The notes: a model not told the origin generated them from the sequence alone. Shown: positions 52,485 to 60,859, counted from the stretch's first letter. The stretch: DNA of 64,000 nucleotides from Lentisalinibacter sp964427415 (GCA_964427415.1 CAYRUH010000003.1:1-64000), one strand, 5' to 3'. Made by a program: numbers and translations.

Positions 52485-52571
52485 GATGTCCCTTCTGTCT
52501 CTGGCAATGGTCTCGTCTGTGAGGGTGTCCATGCGCTGTTCGACCGGCGCGCGCCGGTCGAGTTCAGCGCC

Positions 52572-53225
52572 TTAATTCAGTCCCTGGACGTAGGAGGCGA
52601 GCGCCTCGATCTGCTCGTCGTTGAGACGCTCGGCGATGTTGTTCATGACCTTGTTCATGCTCGACTTGCGCTCGCCGGTGCGGTACGCCTCGAGCGTGGA
52701 CGCGGTGTAGGTGGCGTGCTGGCCGCGCAGCTTCGGATAGGCGGCTGCGGGATTGCCATAGCCCCGGGGGCCGTGGCAGGCGATGCAGGCGGAGATGCCG
52801 GCCTCCTGGTCGCCGCCCCGGTACAGGCGCTCGCCCATCGCCACCAGCTCCGGATTCGCGACCGACCGGGGCGGCAGGACCTGGGCCTCGAAGTAGACAC
52901 CCAGGTCCTTCATGTCCTGATCCGACAGACCCATGGCCTGGCTGGACATGAGCACGTTCTGGCGGTCGCCGTTCCTGAACGCCATCAGCTGCTGGTAGGT
53001 GTAGCGCGCGTTCTGCCCCGCCAGGTTAGGCCATTCGGGATTCACGCTGACGCCGTCGGCGCCGTGGCAGGCGGCGCAGGTGGTGGACTTGGATTTGCCG
53101 GCCTCGGCCGACCCGTCGAGCAGGCTCTCGGCGGCGGCGCCGGCGCTGACCAGCAGGAGCAAGGCGAGGCCGGCCGGGTGCAGGAAATTCCGCAGAAAAG
53201 TCGGCAGCAAAGTCTCAGGCATCAT
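52572..53225 (-). CDS. Diheme cytochrome c4
   Basis: 217 aa. Signal peptide about 1-32. Two heme-binding motifs are visible, C-A-A-C-H-G (about 50-55) and C-I-A-C-H-G (about 142-147), each half followed by P-x-L-A/R-G-Q and an M-containing segment (S-S-Q-A-M and S-S-M-N-K-V-M) that supplies the sixth ligands. The half-to-half layout is typical of cytochrome c4, a periplasmic electron carrier to cbb3-type oxidases. Transcribed opposite to engB and upstream of the DsbA-like gene. Confidence 0.95.
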   Translation of the reverse strand: MMPETLLPTFLRNFLHPAGLALLLLVSAGAAAESLLDGSAEAGKSKSTTCAACHGADGVSVNPEWPNLAGQNARYTYQQLMAFRNGDRQNVLMSSQAMGLSDQDMKDLGVYFEAQVLPPRSVANPELVAMGERLYRGGDQEAGISACIACHGPRGYGNPAAAYPKLRGQHATYTASTLEAYRTGERKSSMNKVMNNIAERLNDEQIEALASYVQGLN

Positions 53226-53339
53226 TCAGTTCCAACCATTCCAAACCGTTGCAGTGATCCAGTTTCGGCCGGACGCCGGGCTGCATCCGGAATTCCGATT
53301 CAGCTTTGGGGCGGCGGCCGGTCCGGCCCAGCCCGCACA

Positions 53340-53380
53340 GGACGCGTGATAGACTCACGTAAACCTCGAATTATACATGA
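53340..53380. promoter_or_regulatory. Candidate divergent promoter between engB and cytochrome c4
   Basis: The 185-bp spacer holds one AT-rich patch. On the plus strand TAGACT (53350-53355) and TATACA (53372-53377) are 16 bp apart. On the minus strand the same patch contains a perfect TATAAT (53370-53375), without a clear -35. Predictions by eye only. Confidence 0.4.
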
Positions 53381-53410
53381 AAAGGCGCCTGCCGAAGGGT
53401 CTGTACGCCC

Positions 53411-54034
53411 ATGTCGCAATACCCTGCCGCCCGCTTTCTCGCCAGCGCCCACAACCCGTCCCAGTTCCTCCCGGACAGCGGCCGCGAGGTGGCCTTTGCC
53501 GGCCGCTCGAATGCCGGGAAATCCAGTGCGATCAATACGATAGTGAATCGCCGCCAGTTCGCGCACACCAGCAAAACGCCCGGGCGCACGCAGCTGGTGA
53601 ATTTCTTCGAGCTCTGGGAGGAGGCCCGCCTGGTCGACCTCCCCGGCTACGGTTTCGCCCGGGTATCGGCCTCCATGCAGCGCCACTGGCGAGGGCTGAT
53701 GAGTGCGTATTTCTCCGGGCGCCGCAGCCTGGCCGGGCTGTTCCTGATCGTGGACATCCGCCGGCGGCTGACCGACTTCGACTGGCAGATGCTGGATCTC
53801 GCCGAGGGGATCGACGTGCCCGTGCACATCCTGCTGACCAAGGCGGACAAGCTGAAACGCGGCCAGGCCGCATCCGAGCTGGAGAGGGTGCGCAAGGAGC
53901 TGGACGGGGCGGCCACGGCCCAGCTTTTCTCCGCGCTGAAGCGGGCAGGCGCGGGGGAGGCGCGGGAGCGCCTGGCGCGCATGCTGGGTGACACCGGCGA
54001 GGTGGTGGAAAGCACGCGTCGGGAAGCGCGGTAA
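53411..54034 (+). CDS. engB: Ribosome biogenesis GTP-binding protein EngB (YihA/YsxC)
   Basis: 207 aa, typical length. G-motifs in order: G1 G-R-S-N-A-G-K-S-S (residues 33-41), G2 S-K-T-P-G-R-T-Q-L-V-N-F-F, G3 D-L-P-G-Y-G-F-A, G4 T-K-A-D-K-L-K-R, and a C-terminal helix. EngB is an essential GTPase for assembly of the 50S ribosomal subunit. It is transcribed toward polA with the sRNA-like intergenic region between them, the same arrangement as in E. coli and Pseudomonas. Confidence 0.96.
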   Translation: MSQYPAARFLASAHNPSQFLPDSGREVAFAGRSNAGKSSAINTIVNRRQFAHTSKTPGRTQLVNFFELWEEARLVDLPGYGFARVSASMQRHWRGLMSAYFSGRRSLAGLFLIVDIRRRLTDFDWQMLDLAEGIDVPVHILLTKADKLKRGQAASELERVRKELDGAATAQLFSALKRAGAGEARERLARMLGDTGEVVESTRREAR

Positions 54035-54043
54035 CGAAGCACC

Positions 54044-54089
54044 AAAAAAATGCCCCGACGCGTCTGAAACAGGGGATACGCGCCGGGGC
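54044..54089 (-). terminator. Intrinsic terminator in the polA-engB gap
   Basis: On the minus strand GCCCCG-GCGCGT pairs with ACGCGT-CGGGGC (plus 54078-54089 with 54052-54063, one mismatch), followed by ATTTTTTTGG. It would end the polA-strand transcript and/or the candidate sRNA. Confidence 0.85.
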
Positions 54090-54170
54090 CATGCGTGCAA
54101 CCGGCTTGGGGTGACCGTGTTGCAGTCCCGCTGAGGGAGGCCAGCGGGTGAGTGGATTGGGGCCACTCGC
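54044..54170 (-). ncRNA. Candidate sRNA between polA and engB (Spot 42/ErsA-like locus)
   Basis: Minus strand, about 127 nt. Four stem-loops in series: GAGTGG/CCACTC (54150-54168), CCCGCTG/CAGCGGG (54127-54148), TGCAAC with an inner CGG/CCG (54096-54124), and the terminator stem (54052-54089) with a seven-T run. The first three stems are perfect. No protein frame fits. Upstream, GAGTTC (plus 54197-54202) and TTTGA (plus 54176-54180) read GAACTC-N16-TCAAA on the minus strand, close to RpoE/AlgU promoters. Spot 42 (E. coli) and ErsA (Pseudomonas, AlgU-dependent) lie in this same gap; sequence homology is not claimed. Confidence 0.65.
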
Positions 54171-54175
54171 TATCA

Positions 54176-54202
54176 TTTGACGGGGATCGGCGGGGGGAGT
54201 TC
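54176..54202 (-). promoter_or_regulatory. RpoE/AlgU-like promoter for the candidate sRNA
   Basis: Minus strand GGAACTC (plus 54197-54203) and TCAAA (plus 54176-54180) with 16 bp between. This is close to the extracytoplasmic-stress sigma consensus GAACTT-N16-TCTGA/TCAAA. A start site about 6-8 nt downstream would put the RNA 5' end near 54170, right at the first stem-loop. Confidence 0.45.
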
Positions 54203-54252
54203 CCGGCCGGGCGCGAGAATCAATCGGCGCGCCGTCAGCCGGGCGGGTCGGG

Positions 54253-56946
54253 TCAGTGAGCCTCGTCCCAGTTGGCGCCGACGCCGGTGTCTACCTTCAG
54301 CGGCACGGCGAGTTCCGCCGCCCGGCTCATGCGCTCGACCAGACCGGCGGCCACCGCGTCGGCCGCACCCTCCGCCACTTCCAGCACCAGCTCGTCGTGC
54401 ACCTGCATGATGAGCCGGGCGTCCACGGCCTCGTCCGCGAGCCAGTAGTGCACGTCGATCATGGCGCGCTTGATGATGTCGGCGGCGGTGCCCTGCATCG
54501 GCGCGTTGATGGCGCTCCTTTCGGCGTACTGGCGCTGCTGGCCGTTGCGCGAGTTGATCTCGGGCAGGTACAGGCGCCGGCCCATGACGGTCTCCACGTA
54601 GCCCTTCTCGTGGGCCTGTTCCCGGGTGGAATCCATGTAGGACCGCACGCCCGGGTAGCGCTCGAAATAGCGGTCGACATAGGCCTGGGCGTCGGCCCGG
54701 GGGATCGCCAGCTGGCGGGCGAGGCCGAAGGCCGACATGCCGTAGATGAGGCCGAAATTGATGGCCTTGGCCGAGCGGCGCTGCTCGCCGGTGACCTCGT
54801 CGAGCGCCATGTCGAACACCTCGGCCGCGGTCGCCCGGTGGATGTCCTCGTCGTCGGCGAACGCAGAGAGCAGGCCCTCGTCGCCGGAAAGGTGGGCCAT
54901 GATCCTGAGCTCGATCTGGGAGTAGTCCGCGGCGAGGATGCGGTAGCCCTCGGGCGCCACGAAGGCCCGGCGGATGCGCCGGCCTTCCGGCGTGCGGATG
55001 GGGATGTTCTGCAGGTTCGGGTCGGAGGAGGACAGCCGGCCGGTGGCGGCCACCGCCTGGTGATAGGAGGTGTGGATGCGCCCGTCGCTGCCGACCAGCT
55101 CGGGGAGCTTGTCGGTGTAGGTGCTCTTCAGCTTGGACAGGCCGCGGTATTCGAGAATCACTTCAGGCAATTCGTAGTCGGCGGCCAGCTCCTGCAGTAC
55201 GTCTTCTGCGGTGGACGGCTGCCCCTTCGGCGTCTTGCGGATCACCGGCAGCTGCTGGCGCTCGAACAGAATCTCCTGCAGCTGCTTCGGCGAGCCCAGG
55301 TTGAAGGGGCCGCCGGCGATCTCGTGGGCATTCTCCTCCGCGGCGCGCATCTTCTGCGCCAGTTCCCGGCTCTGGGCCTTCAGCAGGTTGCAGTCCAGCA
55401 GTACGCCGGTCTCCTCCATCTCGGTCAGCACCGGCACCAGCGGCTGCTCGATCTCCTCGTAGATCACCCGCAGCCGGCCGGTCTCTGCAAGTTCGCCCCA
55501 CAGCCGGTGATGCAGCTGCAGGGTGACGTCGGCGTCCTCGGCCGCATAGGGCAGTGCCTCCTCCAGGGCGACCTGGTCGAAGGTAATCTGCTTTGCGCCC
55601 TTGCCGGCCACCTGCTCGTACGGGATGGTCTCCAGTCCCAGGTAGTGACGGGCGGTGGAGCCCATGTCGTGGCGGGTGGCGGTGCTGTTCAGCACGTAGG
55701 ACTCCAGCATGGAGTCGTAGCGCATGCCGGCGAGGCAGATGCCGTAGCGGCGGAAAACATGGGCGTCGTACTTGAGATGGTGGCCCACCTTTGGCTTCGA
55801 CTCGTCCTCCAGCCAGTGACGCAGGCGCTCCAGCACGAGCTCCCGGTCCAGTTGCTCCGGTGCGCCCGCGTAGTCGTGGCCCACCGGGATGTAGGCGGCC
55901 ACGCCGGGCTGGACAGAGAGCGAGATGCCGACCAGCCTGGCGGCCATGTAGTTGAGGCTGTCGGTCTCGGTGTCGAGTGCCGTGAGCGTTGCGGCGTCGA
56001 TCCGCTGCAGCCAGCGCGCGAGCGCGTCCTCGTCGGTGACCAGTTCGTAGTCCGTGCCGGGCTTGTCGGCCGCCGGCGCCGGCGCGCCGAAGGACTCGTC
56101 CAGCTGGCGCAGCAGTGTGCGCAGCTCCAGGTGCTGGTAGAGCACGCGCAGGTGCTGCACGTCCGGCTCGCCCGGCGCGAGTCCGTCGGGCTCGACGTCC
56201 AGCGCCACATCGTCGCGGATGGTGGCCAGCCTGCGGGAGAGCTCCAGTTCCGCCAGGTGCGCGCGCAGGCTCTCGCCCACTTTGCCCCGGATGCTGTCCG
56301 CGTCGGCAGCGATTTCGTCGGCGCTGCCGTACTGGTTCAACCACTTGGCGGCCGTCTTGGCGCCCACCCGGGGCACCCCGGGAATGTTGTCCGAGGTGTC
56401 GCCCACCAGTGCAATCCAGTCGACGATCTGCTCGGGCCAGACGCCGTATTTCTCCTTGACACCGTGCCGGTCCAGCCGGCTGTCGGTCATGGTGTTCACC
56501 AGCCCGATGCCCTCGCTGACCAGCTGCGCCATGTCCTTGTCGCCGGTGGAGATCAGCACCTGCATGCCGCGGTCGCGCGCGCGGCGGGACAGGGTGCCGA
56601 TGACGTCGTCGGCCTCCACGCCGTCAATACGCAGCAGTGGCAGGCCCATGGCCTGCACGGCCTCCAGCAGGGGCAGCACCTGGGAGCGCAGTTCGTCGGG
56701 CATGGGCGGGCGGTTGGCCTTGTACTGCTCGAACATCTCGTCGCGGAAGGTCTTGCCGGGCGCGTCGAACACCACCGCGATGTGCCGGGGCCGCTCCTCG
56801 CGCAGCAGTTTGCTCAGCATGTTCAGGACGCCGAGCACCGCCCCGGTGGGCTCGCCGGCGGCGGTGGTCAGCCGGGGCAGGGCGTGGAAGGCGCGGTAGA
56901 GGTAGGAGGACCCGTCGACCAGCACCAGCTTCTCGCGTTCCGTCAT
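54253..56946 (-). CDS. polA: DNA polymerase I
   Basis: 897 aa from ATG 56946 (a 15-residue longer reading is possible). All three domains are present. The 5' nuclease (about 1-290) holds the acidic D-G-V-E-A-D-D-V-I-G-T-L and G-D-K-D-M-A-Q-L-V motifs. The 3'-5' exonuclease (about 310-500) retains T-A-L-D-T-E-T-D-S-L, so proofreading is likely active. The polymerase domain carries motif A (D-Y-S-Q-I-E-L-R), motif B (R-R-S-A-K-A-I-N-F-G-L-I-Y-G) and motif C (Q-V-H-D-E-L-V-L-E-V). Role: Okazaki-fragment maturation and excision repair. lptM ends 10 nt upstream; the terminator lies about 165 bp after the stop. Confidence 0.97.
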   Translation of the reverse strand: MTEREKLVLVDGSSYLYRAFHALPRLTTAAGEPTGAVLGVLNMLSKLLREERPRHIAVVFDAPGKTFRDEMFEQYKANRPPMPDELRSQVLPLLEAVQAMGLPLLRIDGVEADDVIGTLSRRARDRGMQVLISTGDKDMAQLVSEGIGLVNTMTDSRLDRHGVKEKYGVWPEQIVDWIALVGDTSDNIPGVPRVGAKTAAKWLNQYGSADEIAADADSIRGKVGESLRAHLAELELSRRLATIRDDVALDVEPDGLAPGEPDVQHLRVLYQHLELRTLLRQLDESFGAPAPAADKPGTDYELVTDEDALARWLQRIDAATLTALDTETDSLNYMAARLVGISLSVQPGVAAYIPVGHDYAGAPEQLDRELVLERLRHWLEDESKPKVGHHLKYDAHVFRRYGICLAGMRYDSMLESYVLNSTATRHDMGSTARHYLGLETIPYEQVAGKGAKQITFDQVALEEALPYAAEDADVTLQLHHRLWGELAETGRLRVIYEEIEQPLVPVLTEMEETGVLLDCNLLKAQSRELAQKMRAAEENAHEIAGGPFNLGSPKQLQEILFERQQLPVIRKTPKGQPSTAEDVLQELAADYELPEVILEYRGLSKLKSTYTDKLPELVGSDGRIHTSYHQAVAATGRLSSSDPNLQNIPIRTPEGRRIRRAFVAPEGYRILAADYSQIELRIMAHLSGDEGLLSAFADDEDIHRATAAEVFDMALDEVTGEQRRSAKAINFGLIYGMSAFGLARQLAIPRADAQAYVDRYFERYPGVRSYMDSTREQAHEKGYVETVMGRRLYLPEINSRNGQQRQYAERSAINAPMQGTAADIIKRAMIDVHYWLADEAVDARLIMQVHDELVLEVAEGAADAVAAGLVERMSRAAELAVPLKVDTGVGANWDEAH

Positions 56947-56956
56947 CGTGGATCTC

Positions 56957-57187
56957 TCATCGTTCGGCGGGTGCGTCTTCTTCCTCATCATCGTCTTCTT
57001 CCGGCACGGTCGGGTCGGCGCCTCCGGCGGGGATGCCGGGCTGCACCTGCTGCGCGCTCTCCCCGGGCAGGTAGAGGGGGCCCTTCTGGCCGCAGCCGGC
57101 GAGCCCGCCGCCGATGATCGTCATGGCCATGGCTGCAAGGGCCGCCGGCAGGCGGACCGGGCGGTGCGGTCGCAGGGCCGTCATCAC
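56957..57187 (-). CDS. lptM: LptM-like lipoprotein
   Basis: 76 aa. A signal with lipobox L-A-G-C is followed by G-Q-K-G-P-L-Y-L-P, the conserved mature start of LptM (formerly YifL/LppL). LptM assists disulfide maturation of the LptD-LptE lipopolysaccharide translocon by mimicking LPS. The C-terminus is strongly acidic (D-D-D-E-E-E-D-A). In many Gammaproteobacteria lptM sits beside lysA/dapF; here it lies between a thioesterase (ATGA overlap) and polA. Confidence 0.9.
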   Translation of the reverse strand: MMTALRPHRPVRLPAALAAMAMTIIGGGLAGCGQKGPLYLPGESAQQVQPGIPAGGADPTVPEEDDDEEEDAPAER

Positions 57188-57618
57188 CCTGCCTCCAGGT
57201 CGAGCACCGCCATGGTGATGCGGCAGACCGCCGTGCGCCGGCCCTCCTCGTCGGTCACCTCGATGCCCCAGACCTGGGTGGTGCGGCCGCGGTGAAACGG
57301 CCGGGCGGTGCCGGTGACGATACCCTCGCGCACGGCCCGCAGGTGGTTCGCGTTCACCTCCAGGCCCAGGCAGCGGTAGCGGGCCGGGTCCACGCTGAGG
57401 GCGGCGGAGATGCTGCCCAGGGTCTCGGCGAGCACCACGGTGGCGCCGCCGTGCAGTACGCCATAGGGTTGGCGGGTGCGCTCGTCCACGGGCATGGTGC
57501 CGCAGAGGTAATCGTCGCCGATCTCGGAGATCTGCACGCCGATGTGTTCGTTGATGGTGCCCCTCTGGAGTTTCTGTACGTCCTCCAGGGCAGGACGGCG
57601 GCCGCCGAACCAGATCAT
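57184..57618 (-). CDS. Hotdog-fold acyl-CoA thioesterase (PaaI/YdiI-like)
   Basis: 144 aa. The family core is clear: I-G-V-Q-I-S-E-I-G-D-D-Y, Q-P-Y-G-V-L-H-G-G-A-T-V-V-L-A-E-T-L-G-S with the catalytic Glu in A-E-T, and N-H-L-R-A-V-R-E-G-I-V-T-G-T-A. Length and motifs match YdiI/MenI-type thioesterases, which hydrolyse aromatic or fatty acyl-CoAs. The substrate is uncertain. It lies 48 nt after argH and overlaps lptM by 4 nt, in the long minus-strand block. Confidence 0.9.
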   Translation of the reverse strand: MIWFGGRRPALEDVQKLQRGTINEHIGVQISEIGDDYLCGTMPVDERTRQPYGVLHGGATVVLAETLGSISAALSVDPARYRCLGLEVNANHLRAVREGIVTGTARPFHRGRTTQVWGIEVTDEEGRRTAVCRITMAVLDLEAG

Positions 57619-57666
57619 GTCACTACCCTTGCCGGGCGGTGCCCGGAGTTGCTGACCGGAAGGTCC

Positions 57667-58854
57667 TCAGAGTTCTGAAAGTTTTCGGGCGACGCGTCGG
57701 TAGGCCTCGCGGAACGGGATGCCTTCCTCGGTGACCAGCCGGTACGCCTCGCCCGCCGCATTTACGCCGGGGTCGAGCCGGATGTGCTGCGCCCGGAAGC
57801 CCACGCCGTCGACCAGCGCCGCCATGATCACCAGCGTGTCGCCGGCGAGATCGATGCCGCGGAACAGCGGCGGTTTCAGGCGCTGCAGGTCCCGATGGTA
57901 ACCCGAAGTGAGTTTGGCTGTGATCATCAGGCACTCGTCCAGACAGGCCTGGGCGGTGGCCGGGGCGGCCCGCGCGAGTTCCAGCACGTCCGGGTTGCGC
58001 TTCTGGGGCATGATGGAGGAGCCCGTGGTGAATGCCTCCGGCAGACTGACGTAGGAGAACTCCCGGGTGTAGAACAGCAGCAGGTCAGCGGCCAGGCGCG
58101 CCGTGTCCTGCAGGGTCAGCGTGATCTCGAACAGTAGCCCGCTTTCCGCCTTGCCCCGGGACAGCTGCACGGCGGTCACCGGCTCCTCCACGGCGGCGAA
58201 ACCGAGTGTGTCCGCCGTCATCCGCCGATCCAGCGGCAGGCCGGGCGTGCCATAGCCGGCCGCACTGCCGAGGGGGTTCATGTCGATACGCCGGCCGGCA
58301 GCCCGGAGGCCCTCTGCGTCGTCCCTGAGTGCGGTCGTGAAGCCGCCGGCCCACAGGGCGACGGAGCTGGGCATGGCCTGCTGCAAGTGGGTGTAGCCGG
58401 GCAACTCCACTTCGCCCTCGCGTTCCGCCAGCCGGTCCAGCGCCGCAGCCAGGGACTCCGTGGCGGCCGCCAGTGCGGCGCCGGCGTCCTTCAGGTACAG
58501 CCTGAGGGCCGCCAGCACCTGATCGTTGCGCGAGCGGCCGAGATGGATCCGCCCCCCGGCCTCGCCGATGGACTCGGTGAGCCGGCGCTCCAGGGCCGTA
58601 TGGACGTCCTCGTCCTCCAGGCCGATGTGCCATTCCCCGGCGGCATGGGATTCACCCAGGCAGATGAGGGCGTCGCGGATGGCGGCGAAGTCGTCGTCGC
58701 CGAGCAGTCCGCAGGCGTTCAACATCCCGCCGTGGGCGATGGAGGCGCGCACGTCGTGGGCCACCAGCCGCTCGTCCAGGCGATGATCTTCGCCGGCGGT
58801 ATAGCGCAGCACCCGCTCGTCCAGCGGCTCGCCCTTGTCCCAGAGCCGGCTCAA
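57667..58854 (-). CDS. argH: Argininosuccinate lyase, short form
   Basis: 395 aa. Family motifs: H-L-G-R-S-R-N-D-Q-V, L-P-G-Y-T-H-L-Q-Q-A-M-P-S-S, the G-S-S-I-M-P-Q-K-R-N-P-D signature with the catalytic serine loop, and R-D-L-Q-R-L-K-P-P-L-F. Splits argininosuccinate to arginine and fumarate, the last step of arginine synthesis. Usual ArgH is 430-460 aa; here the chain ends right after F-R-E-A-Y-R-R-V-A-R-K-L-S-E-L, lacking the usual C-terminal 50-60 residues. The ATG overlaps the argB stop by 4 nt. No argG is seen in the window. Confidence 0.93.
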   Translation of the reverse strand: MSRLWDKGEPLDERVLRYTAGEDHRLDERLVAHDVRASIAHGGMLNACGLLGDDDFAAIRDALICLGESHAAGEWHIGLEDEDVHTALERRLTESIGEAGGRIHLGRSRNDQVLAALRLYLKDAGAALAAATESLAAALDRLAEREGEVELPGYTHLQQAMPSSVALWAGGFTTALRDDAEGLRAAGRRIDMNPLGSAAGYGTPGLPLDRRMTADTLGFAAVEEPVTAVQLSRGKAESGLLFEITLTLQDTARLAADLLLFYTREFSYVSLPEAFTTGSSIMPQKRNPDVLELARAAPATAQACLDECLMITAKLTSGYHRDLQRLKPPLFRGIDLAGDTLVIMAALVDGVGFRAQHIRLDPGVNAAGEAYRLVTEEGIPFREAYRRVARKLSEL

Positions 58855-59804
58855 GCGCCGCTCCCCGCAGAACCGTCATGCTCGCCGGGGTGCTGCTCTT
58901 CCGGCGTCAGCGCGCCGACGTCGTTGACCACCAGCGTGCCGGTGCCCTCGTTGGTGAAGACCTCTAGCAGCAGACTGTCCTCCACCTTGTGGGAGATCAC
59001 GTGCACGCGCTGCACGCCGTGCTCCAGGGCCTGGCTGATGGCGGCCGCCTTTGGCAGCATGCCGTCGGCCAGCGCCCCCTCCGCCCGCAGTTTCTCGAGT
59101 CCCTTCCGGTCCAGGTAGGAGATGAGCGAACCCGGATCTGACGCATCTGCCAGGATGCCGGGGGCGCCGGTGGCGAGGATCAGTTTCTCCGCGTCCAGGG
59201 CCGCGGCAATCGCGGCCGCTACCGTATCGGCGTTGATGTTCAGCAGGGTGCCGTCGGCGTCGGCGGACAACGGGCTCACCACCGGCATCAGGCCGTTGTC
59301 CAGCTGTTTGGAGAGCACCTCGGCGTCGACGCTGTCGATGTCGCCGACGAAGCCGTAATCGATGGATTTTTCGCCCTCCTGGACGGGCGGACGCCGGTGC
59401 GCGCGGATCAGCCCCGCATCCACGCCGCTGATGCCGACGGCCGGGATTTGCAGGTCGCGGCAGGCGGCCAGGATGCGCGTATTGATCTGGCCGTTCAGCA
59501 CCATGGCCGCGACATTCAGGGAATCGGCGTCGGTGACCCGCCGGCCGGCCACGAACTTCGGATCGAAGCCCAGAGCCTTCGCGAGTTCCGTGGACTGCGG
59601 CCCGCCGCCATGCACCAGCACCACCCGGATGCCCACCTGGTAGAGAATGCCCACCTGTTCCATCAGCGCACGGGTGGACCCAGGGTCGACGAACACGTCG
59701 CCGCCTGCCTTCAGCACGAACACCTTCTTTTTGAACAGCCGGATGTAGGGCGCCGCGTGCTTCAGCGCCGAGACGACGATGGCCCGCTCGCGCTTGCCGA
59801 TCAT
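58851..59804 (-). CDS. argB: Acetylglutamate kinase
   Basis: 317 aa. K-A-G-G-D-V-F-V-D and V-H-G-G-G-P-Q are the ATP and substrate glycine loops of the amino-acid kinase fold; N-I-N-A-D-T-V-A-A-A-I-A-A-A-L is the second nucleotide motif. It phosphorylates N-acetylglutamate. An N-terminal helix of about 28 residues (R-E-R-A-I-V-V-S-A-L) precedes the fold, as in arginine-inhibited hexameric ArgB. No GNAT acetyltransferase domain is fused, unlike the NAGS-NAGK fusions of Xanthomonas. 4-nt overlaps with both neighbours. Confidence 0.95.
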   Translation of the reverse strand: MIGKRERAIVVSALKHAAPYIRLFKKKVFVLKAGGDVFVDPGSTRALMEQVGILYQVGIRVVLVHGGGPQSTELAKALGFDPKFVAGRRVTDADSLNVAAMVLNGQINTRILAACRDLQIPAVGISGVDAGLIRAHRRPPVQEGEKSIDYGFVGDIDSVDAEVLSKQLDNGLMPVVSPLSADADGTLLNINADTVAAAIAAALDAEKLILATGAPGILADASDPGSLISYLDRKGLEKLRAEGALADGMLPKAAAISQALEHGVQRVHVISHKVEDSLLLEVFTNEGTGTLVVNDVGALTPEEQHPGEHDGSAGSGA

Positions 59805-60808
59805 GCGCCACCTCCCAGCATGCGGTGCAGCACGGCCATCTGGGCGAGCATGCGGTTGCGCGCTTCCTGTATTACCACGCTGCGGGGGCCGTCGAGGATG
59901 CGGTCGGCCACCACGACGCCGCGGCGCACCGGCAGGCAGTGCATGAAGCGGCAGTCCTCGGCTGCGTTGCCGAACCAGGCCTCGTCAACGCACCAGTCCG
60001 CATGCTCCCGGCGCAGCTTCTCGTCCTCCACCCGGTCGCCGTAGTGGCGTGTGGACGACCAGGACTTTGCATAGATGACGTGCGCGCCCTCCATGGCCTC
60101 GGAGCGGTCGTCGGTCTCCCGCACTGAGCCGCCGCCGGCCTCGGCCGCGGACTTCGCCTTCGCCATGATCGGCTCGGGCAGCTCGAAGCCTGGCGGCCGC
60201 AGCACGGTCACGTCCATGCCCCGGGCCGCGGCCATGTGCGCGGTGGCGGCCGGCACCGCCAGGGGCAGCGCCTTCGGATGATAGGCCCAGGAGAGCACGA
60301 ACCTGCCGCCGTCGGCGGGGATGTCGAGATCGTCCATGGTTTTCCAGTCGGCGAGGCTCTGGCAGGGGTGGTTGACCGCGGATTCCATGTTGATCAGCGG
60401 CGTGTCGATCAGCGCTTCCAGCTCCCGGTACTGCTTCTCGGCGAGGTCCTCCTCGAGGCTGCGCCGTTCGGCGAAGACCCGGATGCCGATCGCGTCGCCG
60501 TAGGAGGCGATCACCGGTACGGCCTCGCTGATGTGCTCCGCCGCCGAGCCGTCCATGACGATGCCGTGGCGGGTCTCCAGGCCGTGGATGGACATGTCCG
60601 GCGAGATCACGAACGAGCCGCCGCCGAGCCGTACCATGGCGGCCTGGAAGGAGGCCAGCGTGCGCAGGCTGGGGGAGAGGAACAGGAGTGAGAGCACCTT
60701 GCCCTGCAGCGCCCGGGGCTCGGGGTTCCGGTCCAGCCGTCCGGCCAGGGTGATCAGCTCGGCGATCTCTTCGCGCCCGAGCTCCGCGAGGTCGTTGAAT
60801 GTCTTCAT
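59801..60808 (-). CDS. argF': N-acyl-ornithine carbamoyltransferase (ArgF' type)
   Basis: 335 aa. The carbamoyl-phosphate site reads S-P-S-L-R-T-L-A-S-F-Q rather than ornithine carbamoyltransferase's S-T-R-T-R. W-A-Y-H-P-K-A-L-P-L-A-V and F-M-H-C-L-P-V-R-R-G match the acyl-ornithine subfamily of Xanthomonas (acetyl) and Bacteroides (succinyl). D-G-S-A-A-E-H-I-S-E lies in the acyl-specificity region, but which acyl group is used needs alignment. The pathway then makes acyl-citrulline, needing an ArgE-like deacylase not seen here. Confidence 0.88.
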   Translation of the reverse strand: MKTFNDLAELGREEIAELITLAGRLDRNPEPRALQGKVLSLLFLSPSLRTLASFQAAMVRLGGGSFVISPDMSIHGLETRHGIVMDGSAAEHISEAVPVIASYGDAIGIRVFAERRSLEEDLAEKQYRELEALIDTPLINMESAVNHPCQSLADWKTMDDLDIPADGGRFVLSWAYHPKALPLAVPAATAHMAAARGMDVTVLRPPGFELPEPIMAKAKSAAEAGGGSVRETDDRSEAMEGAHVIYAKSWSSTRHYGDRVEDEKLRREHADWCVDEAWFGNAAEDCRFMHCLPVRRGVVVADRILDGPRSVVIQEARNRMLAQMAVLHRMLGGGA

Positions 60809-60826
60809 GGCTAGGTTCCGGATTCG

Positions 60827-60859
60827 TCGGTTAATGGTCGGTTAATGGTCGGCTATTGG
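60827..60859. repeat. 11-bp tandem repeats between argD and argF'
   Basis: TCGGTTAATGG occurs twice in tandem (60827-60837, 60838-60848), followed by a diverged copy TCGGCTATTGG (60849-60859) that overlaps the argD stop. They fill the only real spacer in the arg block. The period equals that of the 15.2-kb array, with a shared TCGG core. Confidence 0.75.

Noticed and set aside
54256..57117. 953-codon open frame opposite polA
   Set aside because: Shadow of polA: low-complexity Gly/Val/His translation without motifs. All polymerase motifs lie on the other strand.
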